A stretch of 64,000 bases of DNA from Ditylenchus dipsaci (GCA_004194705.1 SADC01001217.1:186001-250000); one strand, 5' to 3'; positions 1 through 13,029 are shown, counted from the stretch's first letter. Translations and numbers: made by a program. Notes: generated from the sequence alone by a model not told the origin.

Positions 1-59
1 AAAGCGTCTTGCATCTTCCGATACAGTTCCAACCTTGAACAGGACATATTGTTATGAAA

Positions 60-257
60 TTACAGATTTATCATTATACCAGTGTCATCCACTTCAACTA
101 GCTTGCCAAGCCGCTTGTCAACGATGTAGAAGCGACAACGGGCGATGTAAACGACATCAAATTCTGCATGCTCCATTGACCTGAAAGAGATGTGATCGCT
201 CCACGGGATCGATTTCCTCTTCTTGTTATTTACTATATCCAGGTAACGAGAAGGCAT
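60..257 (-). CDS. Unidentified exon or gene end at window edge
   Basis: An open frame of 65 codons reads toward the left edge of the window. It is basic near its start (NKKRKS) and then hydrophilic, with no signal peptide, membrane segment or domain that I recognise. A run of pyrimidines ending in TTAG lies about 10 nt upstream of the ATG, so the segment could be an internal exon or a trans-spliced first exon. A possible GT donor lies just before the in-frame TAA, so the reading may continue beyond the window. The neighbouring peptidase gene begins more than 1 kb away on the same strand. Codon content is less AT-biased than the surrounding spacer, which is the main reason to take it seriously. 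Function unknown. Confidence 0.3.
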   Translation of the reverse strand: MPSRYLDIVNNKKRKSIPWSDHISFRSMEHAEFDVVYIARCRFYIVDKRLGKLVEVDDTGIMINL

Positions 258-332
258 TTGGAGGCGTCTAAGAAAAATATTGAGCGAGCAAAAGAAGAGA
301 AGATAGTATATTTACGTATCTTAATTGAATTT

Positions 333-465
333 GAGGGTGTAAAATTTGAATTTGAGAGGGGTAAATTTTAAATTTGAGGGGGGATTTACACATTTTGTGC
401 GAAATTCAAATTTGAGGAGGTAAAAAATAAATTTGAGGGGGGATTTACATATTTGAGGGGTGTTT
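333..465. repeat. Degenerate AATTTGAGGGG tandem repeat
   Basis: Five or six imperfect copies of a unit like AATTTGAGGGG(G)TAAATTT are spread over about 130 bp. The units vary in length and spacing, so it is an old minisatellite or the tail of an element. No gene is visible between 258 and 1295 apart from this array and an inverted pair of segments around 500-870 that both end in a GCATGCCCCTTTAA-like motif. Confidence 0.5.
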
Positions 466-1295
466 TCACCTACAGCCAATAAAAAATTTAAAGGAACATT
501 TTCAAATCAAATGTTTTTTGTCTTGAAAGTGTGGTCCCCGCCCTTTGATAATTTGAAATCGACCGTGTAACGCGCTAGTATGCCCTTTAAAGAAATATAA
601 ATGGTCAATACGAAAAAGGTGAAGATGTGAAAAAGGTGATAAATTACATTAATGAATTCAATAAGGCTATTGCTATACTGGATAATAAGTGCACAAAAAA
701 ATATCGGACCACAAATAGTTGGACGACGAAGAAAAACCAGAAAAATATTTGAAATGAAAAGAAAATTCACATTTGTTTTGTCTTCATACGAAAAGGTGGT
801 GCCCGGGAATTCAAACATTTGAAATTGAAAATGACGGGCGTGGGCATGCCCCTTTAAGATGTTAAAAAACATTTCCATCACTTTAACTGGTCAAAATCTA
901 CTCGGATTCGATCATAAGCCCTAAGTTATAATTGTCATCCTAGAATCTCAAAAAAAAACGAAAATAAAAAATTGACAGGTAAATTTTACAGATTATTGGT
1001 CAAAATTGTTAAAACCCTAAGGCTAAATTGTAAAAAATATTAAAAATATTAGTTTTTGATTTTCTGTATTTTTTCTTTCTATGCTTCTTAATATTTTTTT
1101 ATTATAGATACAATATATATTTACAAGAAATCTCAAGTTTAATATCAACAATCATACTGTTAATACACCCATATACAAAAAGCTGGAATGCATCAGGTAT
1201 TCAGTAACGTTTTTCTTCAATTTTAAGAAAAAGATCAGGTTTTTTTCTGGCATCTTCCACTATCTAAACAAAAAAATTGCTCTAAAGACTTTTGC

Positions 1296-4200
1296 TTAAA
1301 ATAATCTGACCACAGCAGTGGAGTTGTATTGGCCTAAAGTGAATGGCTCGACATCTCCATGCAAACACTGGTGCAGGAACTCCTCCACCAGACCAGCCAT
1401 AGCCAACATGTTGTGTGGCTTCCTCATTCCATGGCCCTCATCTGGATAGACCACATAGGTGACTGGAATGCCATTCTTTTTCAACGCACCCACAAACTGG
1501 TCTGATTCGGCTTGTTTGACTCTGGGGTCATTGGATCCATGGATTATGATCAGCGGGTTCTTCACTCTGTTTGCAAAGTTGAGGGGTGATCGACTTCTGA
1601 GAATTCTTTTCCCTTCTTCAGTGTTTTTGTCAGCCCCTAACATGGCAGTCATATCTTTGTAGAATCCCATCCAGTAGGGTGGAATGGTTTCTAGTAAAGT
1701 GATCAGATTTGACGGTCCTACAATGTCCACTCCACAAGCAAATACATCGGGTGTGAAGGTCATTCCGACTAAGGTAGCATATCCTCCATAACTTCCCCCT
1801 AAACTTAATGGAAGCGTAAATACCAATAAAAATTTTGATATAGCCAAATTACCCATAATAGCCACTTGTTTCCTGTCGACCACTCCTTCGCTAACTAAGT
1901 AATCGACACCGTCTAATAAATCTTGGTGCATTTTGCGTCCCCATTCTCCATTTCCTGCATTTGTCAAATTCTTGCCGAATCCTACACTGCCACGGAAGTT
2001 TACCTAAAATTTTTTTACTTTTTGTTGTTAAGTAAAAACGGAGTGCGGGTAGATCTCGATTTAGTTTTTCTTTTTTCTAGTTTAAAAGCGGATAAACATT
2101 CTAAAAGGATAGAGAAAACATAGCTCTTTGTATGTCGGTCTAGCTGCAAGAGAACCCATCTGTTCGTGTATATTCAAAGAGTTAAAAATAAAAGAATGAA
2201 TAAATAAATTATTATCTAAATTAATGCTACTTTTTTACTTACGACCATACCACGTTGAAAATACGCCATCCCGTCCGATCTGGGAAATTTCAAGCAACGT
2301 TAGGCTCGACTAGTACTTGGATCGAAGACGTCCTGGGAATCTCCGGTGTTGTAAGCCAAAACCTTTGTGAAAATTTGCACAAAAAAATCTTGTTAAATTT
2401 TTACTGGATATTGAGAAATGGCTCTTTTGTAAATAACATTATAAAGATCACCTGCAAAACAGCATATCCTCTGCTAGTAAGCCAAGCATTTGTCGCTGCA
2501 ACCCAAAAAAGTCTCTAGCTTTAGGGCCTCCATGCACAAATACTATCAATTTCTGCTTTTTTGTAGGTAACATGCCTGCTTTGGCCAGCTCTTTTTTGTC
2601 TTCTTTGACTTGATCAGGAGAGAGCAGTGGTGTTGCGGGCGGTAAACTCAAGTATGCCTGAATTTTTAAGCCATCCCTAGCCTTGTAGTCAAACCCGACC
2701 ATTTTGCTCAGACGTCGTCCAACCAATTCTGGTCTAGTGGTGAATAAGTATTCAGTTTTTTTCTGCGATTTGCTGTACAAGAAGTACTCGAAAGGCTTGT
2801 CATCAGAGATGTAGCTGACTAGCCAAGTTTCAAAATCCAAACTCATGCTTTCGATGACAGGTGTGCCTGTAGGTCTGAGATTGACTAGATATTGCATGTC
2901 TTCCAATACAGTGTTGTTGGCTACGTAAATGTCTGGTTTGTGGTAGATCTCTGTCACTGACAGAACTGAAACAATACTATTTTAGACTTAGGCTTTAAAT
3001 ACTTATACGTTATTAAATCGAATGCTTTTTATTTTTCAAAGTATTTTTTTTGTCTTTTGTAAAAATATATGGCCAAATTTTTACGCAAAATAAGATTTGA
3101 AAGGTTTCGATTAGGGTTTATGTTATTGAATACACTACACTCTCGACATAACACCATTCCTTCAAGTTCATGTCCGCCTACGGTCCTACACTTTTTTTAC
3201 CCCAATTTTCGAATTTTTCTGCCAAATCTACGAAATATCTCAAGGATTCCGATTTTGCCAATTTTTTTGAGAAACTTTAAACTTTTGGCAGTAAGACCAA
3301 TGACTCTCAATGTAACACTGCCGATATTTCAAAAAAGGCGATGTTATGTCGAGAGCCACGAGTCTTGCTTGCAAAAGTTTCAAGTTTCTCAGAAAAAATG
3401 GACAGACTCGGAATTTTCGCCTTATTTCGGATTAGACTGGCGAATCACATTTGGAAAAAAATTCAGACGCTACTCGTTTATACCCCTCCCAAAAAAGCTA
3501 CTCGGTTTTACCCCTCCCAATAATTTTTTAAGAGTACCTAAAACCATACTTTTTAATAAAAAAAGCTAATATTAGTAATGGCTTGGCCCTGAGCCTAAGC
3601 CTAAGGGCCAAAGCCTAAGGGCTAAGCCTAATTCCGAAGCCTGAAATTATTGGGAGGGGTAAAACCGAGTAGCTGTTTTTGGGAGGGGTAAAACTGAGTA
3701 GTGCCAAAACTCAAAGTTGGGTTAAAAAATGTCTGTCCGTAGGCGGACACGAACTTGAGGGACTGCTGTTATATCGAGAGTGGACTGTATTTGAATTACC
3801 TGTCCTCTCAGTCGGATGGAATATAACACCTCCAATTTGAGCTCTCTGAGCAGTGTAAAGAACTTCGTTTTTTTCTGGGTGTCCAAAATCATGGACCACC
3901 AGCTGGCCTAGATCAGTGCCTTCACCCCACTGCCAGTAGATACGTTTGTTATCTGCAGTAAACGAGATAGGGCTAAAATTATTTACATCGCATTATAATT
4001 GAAGCAAGTGAAGTTTTTCGAAAGTTTTGAGTAATGTTAGTAGCCTTACATGGTTAGTGCCCTGTCTTGTGGTGGCACTCGCAAGTATTCCACCCAGTTG
4101 TCAGCTTCCGATGTGAGTTTGTGCGGGTTAGCAGTGTGTGAAATGCGGTAGAAATTCAGAAATCCATCATCACTCTCCTCCACCACCATTTTAATTTGCA

Positions 4201-5408
4201 GGTTGTTGTCGACCACCATTTTTGCTAAAAAATTTATTTAAATAAGTTGAACAGGGATTGTATAGGATATTTTTTGTTAACCATTAAAAAATAAATGTAT
4301 ACGACTAAAGCCCTGATCCGTGCGTTCATAGGCTATTACTTTTCATTTAGAGTGTCTATTAGAGTGAAAAATTGAAAATTTAATAAATCTGAGACCTCGA
4401 AATAGCTATATTTTTAAAATATTTTTCACTATAAAACTAGCCTGGAAAACGTTGATTATGAAATATCATTCTCATTTGATTAGTATATAAATCTAGTTCA
4501 TAGACATTGTGGTAGGCTGGGTTTTCATCGTTGAGACCGATTAGGACTCGGCTATCTTTCAGGTTATTGCCAATCACTAGAGCTTTGACTCCGGGCTTGT
4601 CACTTGAATTTTGATAAGTTCGAAAACACAGCTTAAATATTTATGACCAACCTGACTGTGTACACTTGATTGAACTGAGATGGCTAAACAAAAAAAACTA
4701 AATAATAATTTATTTATATAAAAAAAAATCTATCATAGTTTAGTTGGTTTAGTAAAAAGTTTAAGCTTTCGTGTTTACGGTGATCATGTCAACCATAATC
4801 ACTATAATCCTCATATTAAAATAACATCCTAAAACCTAGACATCCGGGGGATTAACCGGACCAAATTACCTGCCCACTAATTTTTTTGGTTCTTGTCGGT
4901 TATCCGGACTACCTCTACTATTTTTTTCTCTGGTAGTTCTGTTTATGGATAGAGGTAGTCCGTATAACCGACAAGAACCTTTTTTTCAAAAAGCTCACAT
5001 TAGTGATATTGATTTTGAATAGCCTGAAATTTTCATCTCCATCATTGTCCTGGTGGTACAAAAGAATGTTGGTGACTCCAGTAAACTGATACCCTAAACA
5101 TTTCCAAACTTCTAATCAAAAGTTGATTGGACACAGCTATACTCACCAGTTATATGCCTTCTGTTCTCAAAAGTGACTGGAGTCACGTATTTACATGTTT
5201 TACACTTTGTGTACACATTACTGATGCCAAACTCATTTGGCGCCAAAAAAGCCACATTGAAGCCATCTGGACTAACAGACACTGACGAATATTTGGGGTC
5301 ATTAAACAGCAAAATTCTGGGTATTAGCTGAGCTTCTGCCAAGCTACTACAAATCCATGACGAGATAGCTACAAATAATGGTACTGCAGGGAAAACTGAT
5401 GTTCCCAT
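1296..5408 (-). CDS. Secreted S9 prolyl-oligopeptidase family peptidase
   Basis: Eight exons give about 687 residues: 5147-5408, 4999-5093, 4442-4631, 4050-4224, 3800-3972, 2452-2965, 1853-2003, 1296-1798. The start has a signal peptide ending near SLAEA, followed by LLFNDPKY and VSPDG as in S9C dipeptidyl/acylaminoacyl peptidases; residues to about 400 are the propeller-like half. The C-terminal hydrolase has HGGP, RGYAVLQ, VNFRGS, nucleophile GGSYGG, the acid in HGSNDPR and the histidine in PDEGHGM, so the triad is intact. It probably trims peptides outside the cell or in the secretory pathway. Exon phases all close if one base is missing from the A-run near 2502-2510 (frame shift before WLTSRGY). 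The third exon may use a GC donor (4441). A TTTTTTAG acceptor 6-8 nt before the ATG suggests trans-splicing. An AATAAA lies about 195 nt past the stop. Confidence 0.9.
1799..1852 (-). other. 54-nt intron without stop codon before the active-site serine
   Basis: This intron of the S9 peptidase has a GT start and a TTTAG end, is a multiple of three and contains no in-frame stop. Splicing restores the family sequence IMGGSYGGY. If retained it would add 18 hydrophobic residues immediately ahead of the nucleophile loop, which would be expected to inactivate the enzyme without truncating it. Confidence 0.7.
2262..2340. mobile_element. Fragment of CTAGTCGAGCC repeat family in peptidase intron
   Basis: The segment contains the core CTAGTACTTGG...TTAGGCTCGACTAG and a neighbouring AGATCGGAC motif (as CCGTCCGATCT). 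The same core, with ACGTTGCTTG next to it, recurs near 13160-13210, 51530-51590 and 58810-58870 inside larger inverted-repeat elements, so it is a remnant of that family in the intron between the sixth and seventh peptidase exons. Confidence 0.55.
3133..3787. mobile_element. Palindromic Tigger/pogo-type MITE in peptidase intron
   Basis: The two ends are inverted copies (CACTACACTCTCGACATAACA and its partner ending in TATCGAGAGTGGACTG) and both are flanked by TA. The centre holds a second hairpin (about 3480-3700) built on ACCCCTCCCAA and its complement. No transposase is encoded. TA duplications and a TCGA-rich end match the other Tigger/pogo-type palindromes of this window. Confidence 0.65.
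4887..4981. repeat. Short hairpin repeat in peptidase intron
   Basis: GGTTCTTGTCGGTTATCCGG and its inverted copy flank a 30-bp loop. A single arm of the same sequence occurs near 6071-6100, outside the gene, so this is a small dispersed inverted-repeat family. Confidence 0.6.
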
Positions 5409-6394
5409 ATTTTTCTAAAAAAATAAAATAAGAAAACGATTTTTTTAATTTAATTCGTTAATTTTTTTATTAAAATATTTTATATTTGTGTCAGACAATT
5501 CTTTCGCTGTTAAAGTGTGTGCTTGAAAGGTTTTTTAATAAATAAACAGCTTGAAGAATGAAGATATTTTTGATGTTTCGGCAACATAATTGAAATTTTT
5601 TTTTGTAAAAGAGATCTATTTAGATGAAAGCGCATTAAGCAAACAAATCACAAATTCAAAAAGACTGGGTTATGTTCAGAACGCTGTAGACGTGGATTAA
5701 AAAGTGGTTCAGAATTCCAAGTTGAAAAACAGTTTCAGAATTTTCTGCTTGGTTAGACCAAAGTAGGTATCTGATGAGTATATTCTAAAGGCTGTAACTG
5801 AAATGTAGCACGAAATTACTGAAATCCAGCACCTGATCCCTTAGTTCATTCGAGCTGACGTCAATCTGATGCGTTTAAGTGGTAGAAGATGGTCGATTTA
5901 CTTGGGGTAAAAAAGGTCCTGGCAATGGACATAGACGAAAAGTTTGAGTTTAGGGACTTGGAAACTAAAAAATTCCCAAAAAAGTTTTACGAAAAATTCA
6001 AATTTTCATAGGACATACTATAGAAACATGCGTCAGTAAAATTTGAATTTTTAAAAATTCGAAAAATATTTGGTTCTTGTCGGTTATCCGGACTACCTTG
6101 GTTTTATGCATCGAAAAGTCTCAGAAAGTTACCTGAAAACGGTGTAGGTAAAGTAGCCTTGGAGGTCTATAATTAGAGTAAATACAGTATCCAAAATAAG
6201 AATTTGTGGGAGGTTTTTTAGTATCCGAGGTCCGAAACTCAAAATTGTTGTCTCTTTTTTTCCAACAAGTAAATCAACCATGGCTACAACAAAAACGCAT
6301 CAGATTGACTCTAGACATGGAAGCAGTTTCAGCGGCTCCCTTGGTAGTCTTATTGTATATCTCTAGATTGTAACCCTGTTTACAGGCTCTTTTT

Positions 6395-6955
6395 TGTTAA
6401 CTGTAAATAGTGTTTAAACGTCTCCTCAGTGATTTTTATGCACTAAAAACATTTAAAAAAGTTATTTCCTAACAATTTCCACAATAAAAAGTTAGTTTTT
6501 CAAAAAAAAAATTAGGTACCAAAAATTGACTAACTGCCTTGGTCCCTCAAGCTAATAAAATTAAAAAGGGTACCTGGATATCTTTAAAAATATTAAAAAA
6601 GATAGGATTTGTGCATAGTTTGTTAGCTGGGGCCTACCCATAAATAAACTCTGTTATGCATACTGCTTTTTCATGCATCCAGAGTCACTTTCGAGTAATT
6701 TGTGTCTAAGGTATGTGGGTGTGCGCATCTCAACTCCCACCCCACAAGCACCCTGCGCCCCCGAAGTGGGCGCACGGGCTTGAGAGCTAGAGACGCGCGT
6801 ACCAAGGCAGTTAGTCAATCTTTGGTACCCAAAATTTTTTGAAAACCTAACTTTTTTGTCCGGAAATTGGAACGAACTTCTTTATCGTTTTTAGCGTATA
6901 AAAATCACTTAGAAGACATTTAAAATTTACAGTTAACCACAAAAGACCCCCCAGG
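6395..6955. mobile_element. MITE with about 140-bp inverted arms
   Basis: The left arm (GTTAACTGTAAATAGTGTTTA, then ACTAACTGCCTTGG near 6530) is repeated inverted on the right (CCAAGGCAGTTAGTC near 6800, then TTTACAGTTAACC near 6935). The middle is GC-rich with CACCCTGCGCCC. No coding capacity is seen. Confidence 0.6.
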
Positions 6956-7598
6956 TATATAAGTACCTAATTTTAAAGGTTTATAAAGCTTAAGATTTAA
7001 GTATGCTGATAACTAAAAAAAGTGAGTTAGTATAAATGAGGTGGTATAAAGTTTTATGTAAGCTTCTTAAATAAAGCAGTAGTAGCCTAAAGACTCTAAA
7101 GACATGCAATAAAAATTAAAATTTGCTTAATAACAAAAGAATTTAAACCGAAAATTTGGGTTATTGCGGAAAAACTAATGATCTACATTTGAGAGGATCA
7201 CTACCCACCATTTTGCGAAAATTATTCAGCTACAGCATATAACTGTGTTTTGTTTGTCTCTTGTCCACTTGTCATTTTCGCTTCTTTACTAGCAAAGTCC
7301 CTTTGCTGGCCATCAACTGGCTCTCCTTCTTTTTGTATTGAATATTATAAGTCAAAGAGTAATGGGTAGTGTGGGTTACCTAGTTGGTTGTTTGTAAGTA
7401 ATCAACGGGGAACTTCAATTAAAAAAATGTTCTTATTCTTCTTCCTTGTCTTTTGTTAGATGGTAGAGCAAGTAAGTGAGTATGTGTCCAAAACACGCAT
7501 ATGTTTTTGACAGAACTGACCTCGTGCGTTTTTTGAAGAGCAAAACAACTTTTTTATATGAAAAATCTTAAAAGTGCTTACAATTATTGTTTTCCTAG

Positions 7599-8013
7599 CT
7601 TAAAGGGGCATGCTCATGCGTTTCAAAAAGTTAAGGCGGAGACCAGCAATTTTATTTGAATTATTCAATTTTTTACTCGTTTTGCATCAGATCTAATATT
7701 GATGACTAGGGGCAGCCAGAAAATCGAAAAAAAATCTGACGGGGGCGGGCACCATACGAGAATTTTTTTTGAGGCTATTTTACCTACACCGCTTTTCATT
7801 TTTGAGCAGGAACAAAATCTGACGGGGGGGGAGGTGGCACGTGCCCCCTGACCCCCTGGCTACGCCCATGTTGATGACTCTATACTACTTTTAAAAACTA
7901 GACAGGAAAATAAAAAATCTGGATGGGAACGCATGTAAAACTTGACCGAGAAAGAAAAAAGTGCTGGTCCGCCGACCGTTCTCCGTGTCGGGCACGGGCA
8001 TGCCCTCTTAAGC
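7599..8013. mobile_element. MITE with TTAAAGGGGCATGC ends
   Basis: The left end TTAAAGGGGCATGCTCATGC and the right end GCACGGGCATGCCCTCTTAA are inverted copies. A shorter relative in the opposite orientation lies at 46581-46819 and shares CGTGTCGGGCACGGGCAT, the TCAAGTTTTACATGCG block and the central GATCTAATATTGATGAC-like part. Confidence 0.6.
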
Positions 8014-8152
8014 AATAACTACAGGGGGACCAATAAATACTGCATCATCTTCATACAGTACTATGAAGGTGAAAATACGAAACACTTGTTTTGCATTTTT
8101 TAAATATTTTTATCGCGTTTTGCAACGCTTTCCACCCATCGCCCCCCCCCTT

Positions 8153-9293
8153 GTGAGTAGTCCTCCGCCAGGTTTTGTGACACTGATCTTGACGATGGGG
8201 GTTCGATCCCGGGTGGGGTCTCAATTTTATATTCATTGTTTGTGGAACACCTGCTGTTACCCCCTTCCCCAGGCCAATCAGTTAGCATATGCCCATCGAT
8301 TGACCAGTGAAAAGAAACCGCAGATGTTACCTGGCCAACCAATTAGGATAAGAGATACCCATCGGCTGGCCGGAAAAGAAAAATCTGAAAAATTAAAGTG
8401 TCGAATCAAAACCAGGGTCCTCTTCCCTGGCCAATCAATTATCATAAGAGATGCCCATCGACTTTCCAGAGAAGGAGGGCACCGGACAGGAACCCGATCA
8501 ACCGATTAGCATAAGAGATGTCCATCAGCTGGCCGGGAAAGAAAAAATTTAAAAAATTTGAGTGTTAAATCAAGTGCTAGTGCACTTTAATTTTTGAAAT
8601 TTATCTTTTCCGGCCAGCCGATGGGCATCTATTATGCTAATTGGTTGGTCGGGTACCTCCCCCCCCCCTTCTCCGGTGCCCTCCTCCTCCCTCTGGTCAA
8701 TTGATGGGCATATGCTAATTGGTTGGCCTGGGGAAAGTCGTACCAACAGGTGTTCCACAAACAATGAATATAAAATTGATACCCCGGCACGGCGACAATT
8801 CCGCGGAAGACAATTCCGCGAGAGACAATTCCGCGACGGATAATTCCGCGACAGAAAATTCCGCGGAATTTCAATTTTTGACGTTCATGTTGAGAAAACC
8901 GAATTCTGACACCGGATTCGTGTTCAGCATGGTGGGTTCCATATTCACCTTCTTCAAATTTTAACGTATTGTCCAATTTCAGATACCACTCCAGACGAAA
9001 AAACTTTTGAAAAAAAAATCGGTATTTTAAATTTGACCACGAGTTTTAGATTTAAAGGCACCTGGGTATGCAGTCGACCATTCTGATCACGAATCTGGTG
9101 TCAGGATTTGGTTTTTCTCAACAGGAACGCCGAAAATTGAAATTCCGCGAAATTATCCGTCGCGGAATGATCTGTCGCGGAATTATCCGTCGCGGAATTG
9201 TCTCTCGCGGAATTGTCGCCGTGCCGATACCCCCACTCGGGATCGAACCCCCATCGTCAGGATAAGTGTCACAAAACGTGGCGGAGGACTACT
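8153..9293. mobile_element. Composite inverted-repeat element with tRNA-like B boxes
   Basis: GAGTAGTCCTCCGCCAGG... at the left is matched by CGGAGGACTACTC at the right. Both arms carry a block like GGGGTTCGATCCCGGG, which fits a tRNA B box. Further inside, TTCATTGTTTGTGGAACACC (8233) is inverted at about 8745. An inner unit (about 8790-9225) has subterminal arrays of GACAATTCCGCGA at the left and their complement at the right. No transposase. Confidence 0.6.
8795..9218. repeat. Element with inverted GACAATTCCGCGA subterminal arrays
   Basis: Five units of a 13-15 bp repeat (GACAATTCCGCGA and variants) run from about 8797 to 8870; five complementary units run from about 9138 to 9218. Between them lies about 270 bp with a smaller inverted pair (TTTCTCAACAGGAACGCC-like). 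This is the same end design seen in several unrelated elements of the window. Confidence 0.65.
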
Positions 9294-9904
9294 CTTATCT
9301 ATATGTTATTTCGATAGTTTTTTAAGGCACACATTTTGCGCTATCGTACAGACTTCTCCCACGGTGCGTTTTTTAACAATTAAGCAAAACAAACCTGCAT
9401 TAGGTACGTTCTTTGGGGTCACAGGTTCAAATCCTGCTGGTAGCAAGCATCTTTTTCAGTAAAAGTAGACATTAAAATAGACGTTTTCAATGTAAGTAGA
9501 CGTTACGGCCATAGAAAAAAGTCATAAAAGCGTTAGAGCCACTTAGTATTTAATCAACGTCAATTTATGTGGCTATGAAAAGCCCCAGATACCCAAGTAA
9601 TGGTATCATAATGTTGGTACCCAGGTGGTATTACCCAGTCAACGTTACCCAGATGTTGGTAACTGAGTAGTCATACTTGCACGTTCCCCAAAAAAATGAA
9701 AACCGCCGCCGCCTCTGCGGGGGTTTCAAAATTTCGCCGCCTCCGCCGGCGCTCCGAAATCGCCAAAGCCGGTTTACCCCCTCTAATTGTAGCTCCCAAC
9801 CCCCCCCCCCCCCCCCAAGGAGGGTGGTTGAAAATTAGTGGCCTCGTGGCTACTATTAGAGTAAGTACAGTAAAGATACAGAGAAATGAAGTGTTGCAAA
9901 GATC

Positions 9905-10065
9905 AGTTGCAAGTCCTTTATTTCAAAATTTTGATTTCCGAGCCCTAGTTTACGCATATTTTCCGGGGTCTGGACATAAATTTGGGTACTTTTTACTTAA
10001 GTAAAAAAGGTGAAAATTGTTGGGGGGGGGTATTCGCTACTAGGGTCGAATATCCAATATGATAG
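9905..10065 (+). repeat. Dispersed repeat, copy 1 of 2
   Basis: The block with TTTACGCATATTTTCCGGGG, TTTACTTAAGTAAAAA and TATTCGCTACTAGGGTC is found inverted at about 48985-49130. It is probably the end of an element; its boundaries are not clear. Confidence 0.55.
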
Positions 10066-13029
10066 TGTAGTAGAATTCTGGCGCTATTTCAAAAAATAAA
10101 CTTTGTCAATTCTTCGTAATGGCACGCAGAATTGATGCTTCGCACAAACCAAACCTGGAATTCTGACTACAGATTTGTGATCAGCGTGGAGGATTTACTT
10201 ACTTATGAAACTGCCTTAACAGTATAAAACTGACTGTCATTTTTCAAATTTCACTCGAGACAATAAAAATTCAAACAATTCAAAAAAAATTTAATTCGAA
10301 GTTTTATAGTAGTCTGAAATTTGGCAAACATTTTTTTTATTACTGTAATTTTTTTATCACTTTAAATGCTAAAATGGCCCTATCAGGATAAGTGTTTTTT
10401 TGAATACCTCTATTTTTGAATACCTCAAAAGCTAAAGACGTTCCTAAAAAACAGTATTCAATTAATAGTGGAAGATTCTTATTAAATCAGATAGGACACC
10501 ACAAGAATAATAGAAGAAATCGAAATTTCTATGATCAAATAAGGACTTGAGAAAGATCAAGAAATTCGAAGACCAAGCAAACTGCAGTCCGGCAAGCCAA
10601 ATCAAGCAGATACGACAGTTAAAAAAATTCTTAGTATTTTGCACATCTTGACCTGAGATTTATGGATTAATAACTCTGAATTGCTGTCCAATTGTGTGTG
10701 TTGAAATGCATGCAAGCATGCATTTCAAAAAGTGATTATATTTACTAGGTATTGTCTTGCTAAAATCGCTGCTCTGAGAATTATTAAACATGCAAGACGG
10801 AATACTTTATAAAGCCAGCAGCTTTTTCAATTATTACTATGAAAAAGTATAAAGTAATTCACTGTGCCCTATGCATTTTTAAAATCCCCTATTTAGCGAA
10901 ATTTAATTCTAACAAAATTGTATATAAAATTCTAGCAAAGTATATTGTATAGTAATATTGGAATTTATGATCATTAGTTTTTTGAGTCTAGAGTTTTTAC
11001 AGTTTTTAACACTAAATGTATCAATGTTCATAAGAAAACTTCAATTAAAATACTTTTTCGACCAACAAAATGAACTTTGCTTGCAACATTTGGCTATTTT
11101 TCTGCAAAAATTTAGCTCTACAAAAAATGTCTTTTGCTGAATTAAATTACTCTTTTCCCACCTCAAATCACTCTTTTCCTGTTACACTTTACTCTTTTTC
11201 GGCCTAGACTCTTCCCTAGCTGCAGATTTTTAGCGTTTTCTGCTTAATTTTAAAACATACTGTATTTTCTTGAATATAAGTCTCCCTTCTCTTTTGAGAA
11301 CTTATATCCTAGACCAAGCCTAGAACAGAAAAATTGTTCTGCATAGCTGTTTATTGCGTTTTCTTTGGAGGTGGAAATTCGATATTTCCGGAACGGGACA
11401 AGGCGAAATTTGAATAATTTTTATCCGGGCAGACAACGGGACGGGACAGATATCGAAAAAATTCGAGCGGGATTTCGGGACGAGACGATGCTTTCGAATT
11501 CGACAGGGCGGCATTGAATTGTCTCGTCCTGTTTCCATCTCGAGTTTCCTTAGCTCCAACGAGCTCTACTGATTCCAATTTCTCGATCTTGGCCCAGCAC
11601 ACGAAAATCGCGAGATCCAACTCGAATTTGCTATTTATTTAGTTGCTAAATGCATATTGACGAAAAACAAACGGAAAATAAATGGTTAATAAAATGTGCT
11701 GGTCCGCGCCACTTGCGCACCGACATGCCTTTTTAAGCCTTTCAATAAGTATGCTACTAACAATATTTATTATTAAAAAAACATAAACAATTAACTGTAC
11801 TTTAAATTTCTATCCTAGTAATCGAAACGGCTTCTATACCTTGTTTTTTTTAAATAAAAATGAGTCAAAGTTAGTGATGGCTCACCTAAAGCTGAGTGAT
11901 TTTTTTTAAAGAAATATTTGCGAAAAAACAAAACCAGCAAAAGATATCCACTTTTTCAAAAACTAAAACCAACAGTTTTTCATTTTCGTACTGTAATTTT
12001 GGGATTTTTTTAACTTTAAATTCTTACATAATTTTCTTTATAGTTCTTGTGCTAATTTTTTTTATCATTTTCTCGAAAATTTGGACTTGATGAACGCTGG
12101 CTTAAAACCTACACACTTTTTATAGACACTAATTTCCGGCTAAAACTTTTAATAACTGCATTGTTATAGTCGTTGATGTCAACCACGGTCTTTGTTTAAA
12201 TTAATATTAACTGTGAGTCCTAAAATTAGTAACACTTATTGCATTTTTAAGGATCACTCTGAGCTTTTACTTCTGAGATTTGGTATAAAATGCTGTCAGC
12301 ACAAACATCTTTGAATGACAAGAACATTTTTGTTAGTTTATTTGTTGAAATGGAAAAGTCTCTTTGTTTTTTTTTAAATTGGACTTGACATTTTTGGCAT
12401 AATATGTGACAATTTCTTGTATTTGGCAACTCTGCTTAAGGTGAAAACACACTTTCTGGTTTGAGGTTTGGCTTTATTTAGTGCTTTAAGTTGCATCATG
12501 TAATTAAAAGTGAGAGAATTGTCAATACTTCCGTTATTTCTCTAAATTAGCCAACAAATTTGTTGCGTCAATGCTACGCTTGATGCTAGATGCTATAATT
12601 TAGTGTTTTAGTAAATTTGCTAGATGTGCATATTTTTAAAAAAAATTGAGTTTTTTCTCTATTAATTCATTTACTCAAAATGGACAATAAAATGAGGTTC
12701 GGCAAAAGACTGTCCGCTTTAAAAACATCGTCATCATCGCCATGTCGCCGAAACCAAATTAATCACAGACCAAACTAAAATCGTTTATTTAACTTCAGAT
12801 TTTATAAATTGTTTTTGTCTATGTTAATTTGTAATAAATACTGGCGTACTTGCGTTCTCATAGGATTGCTTTCAGCCTGATGCCACTTGCAACACTGCGC
12901 GTTCTCTTCAAGTTTTTGATATTTTTATAGACAGTCTGCATAGTAACTTTACTTTCTTCTGTTATCTTTTTGATGTGTCAGCTACCTTCAACAAACTTCC
13001 TTACTCTGAAAGTAACAAAATGGTATTTT

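Noticed and set aside
8063..8509. 148-codon plus-strand frame
   Set aside because: Lies within inverted-repeat element arms with tRNA-like boxes; complementary frames are equally open.
9410..9450. Possible tRNA (GGTTCAAATCC B box with TAGCA end)
   Set aside because: No A box or matching acceptor arm upstream; at most a tRNA fragment.
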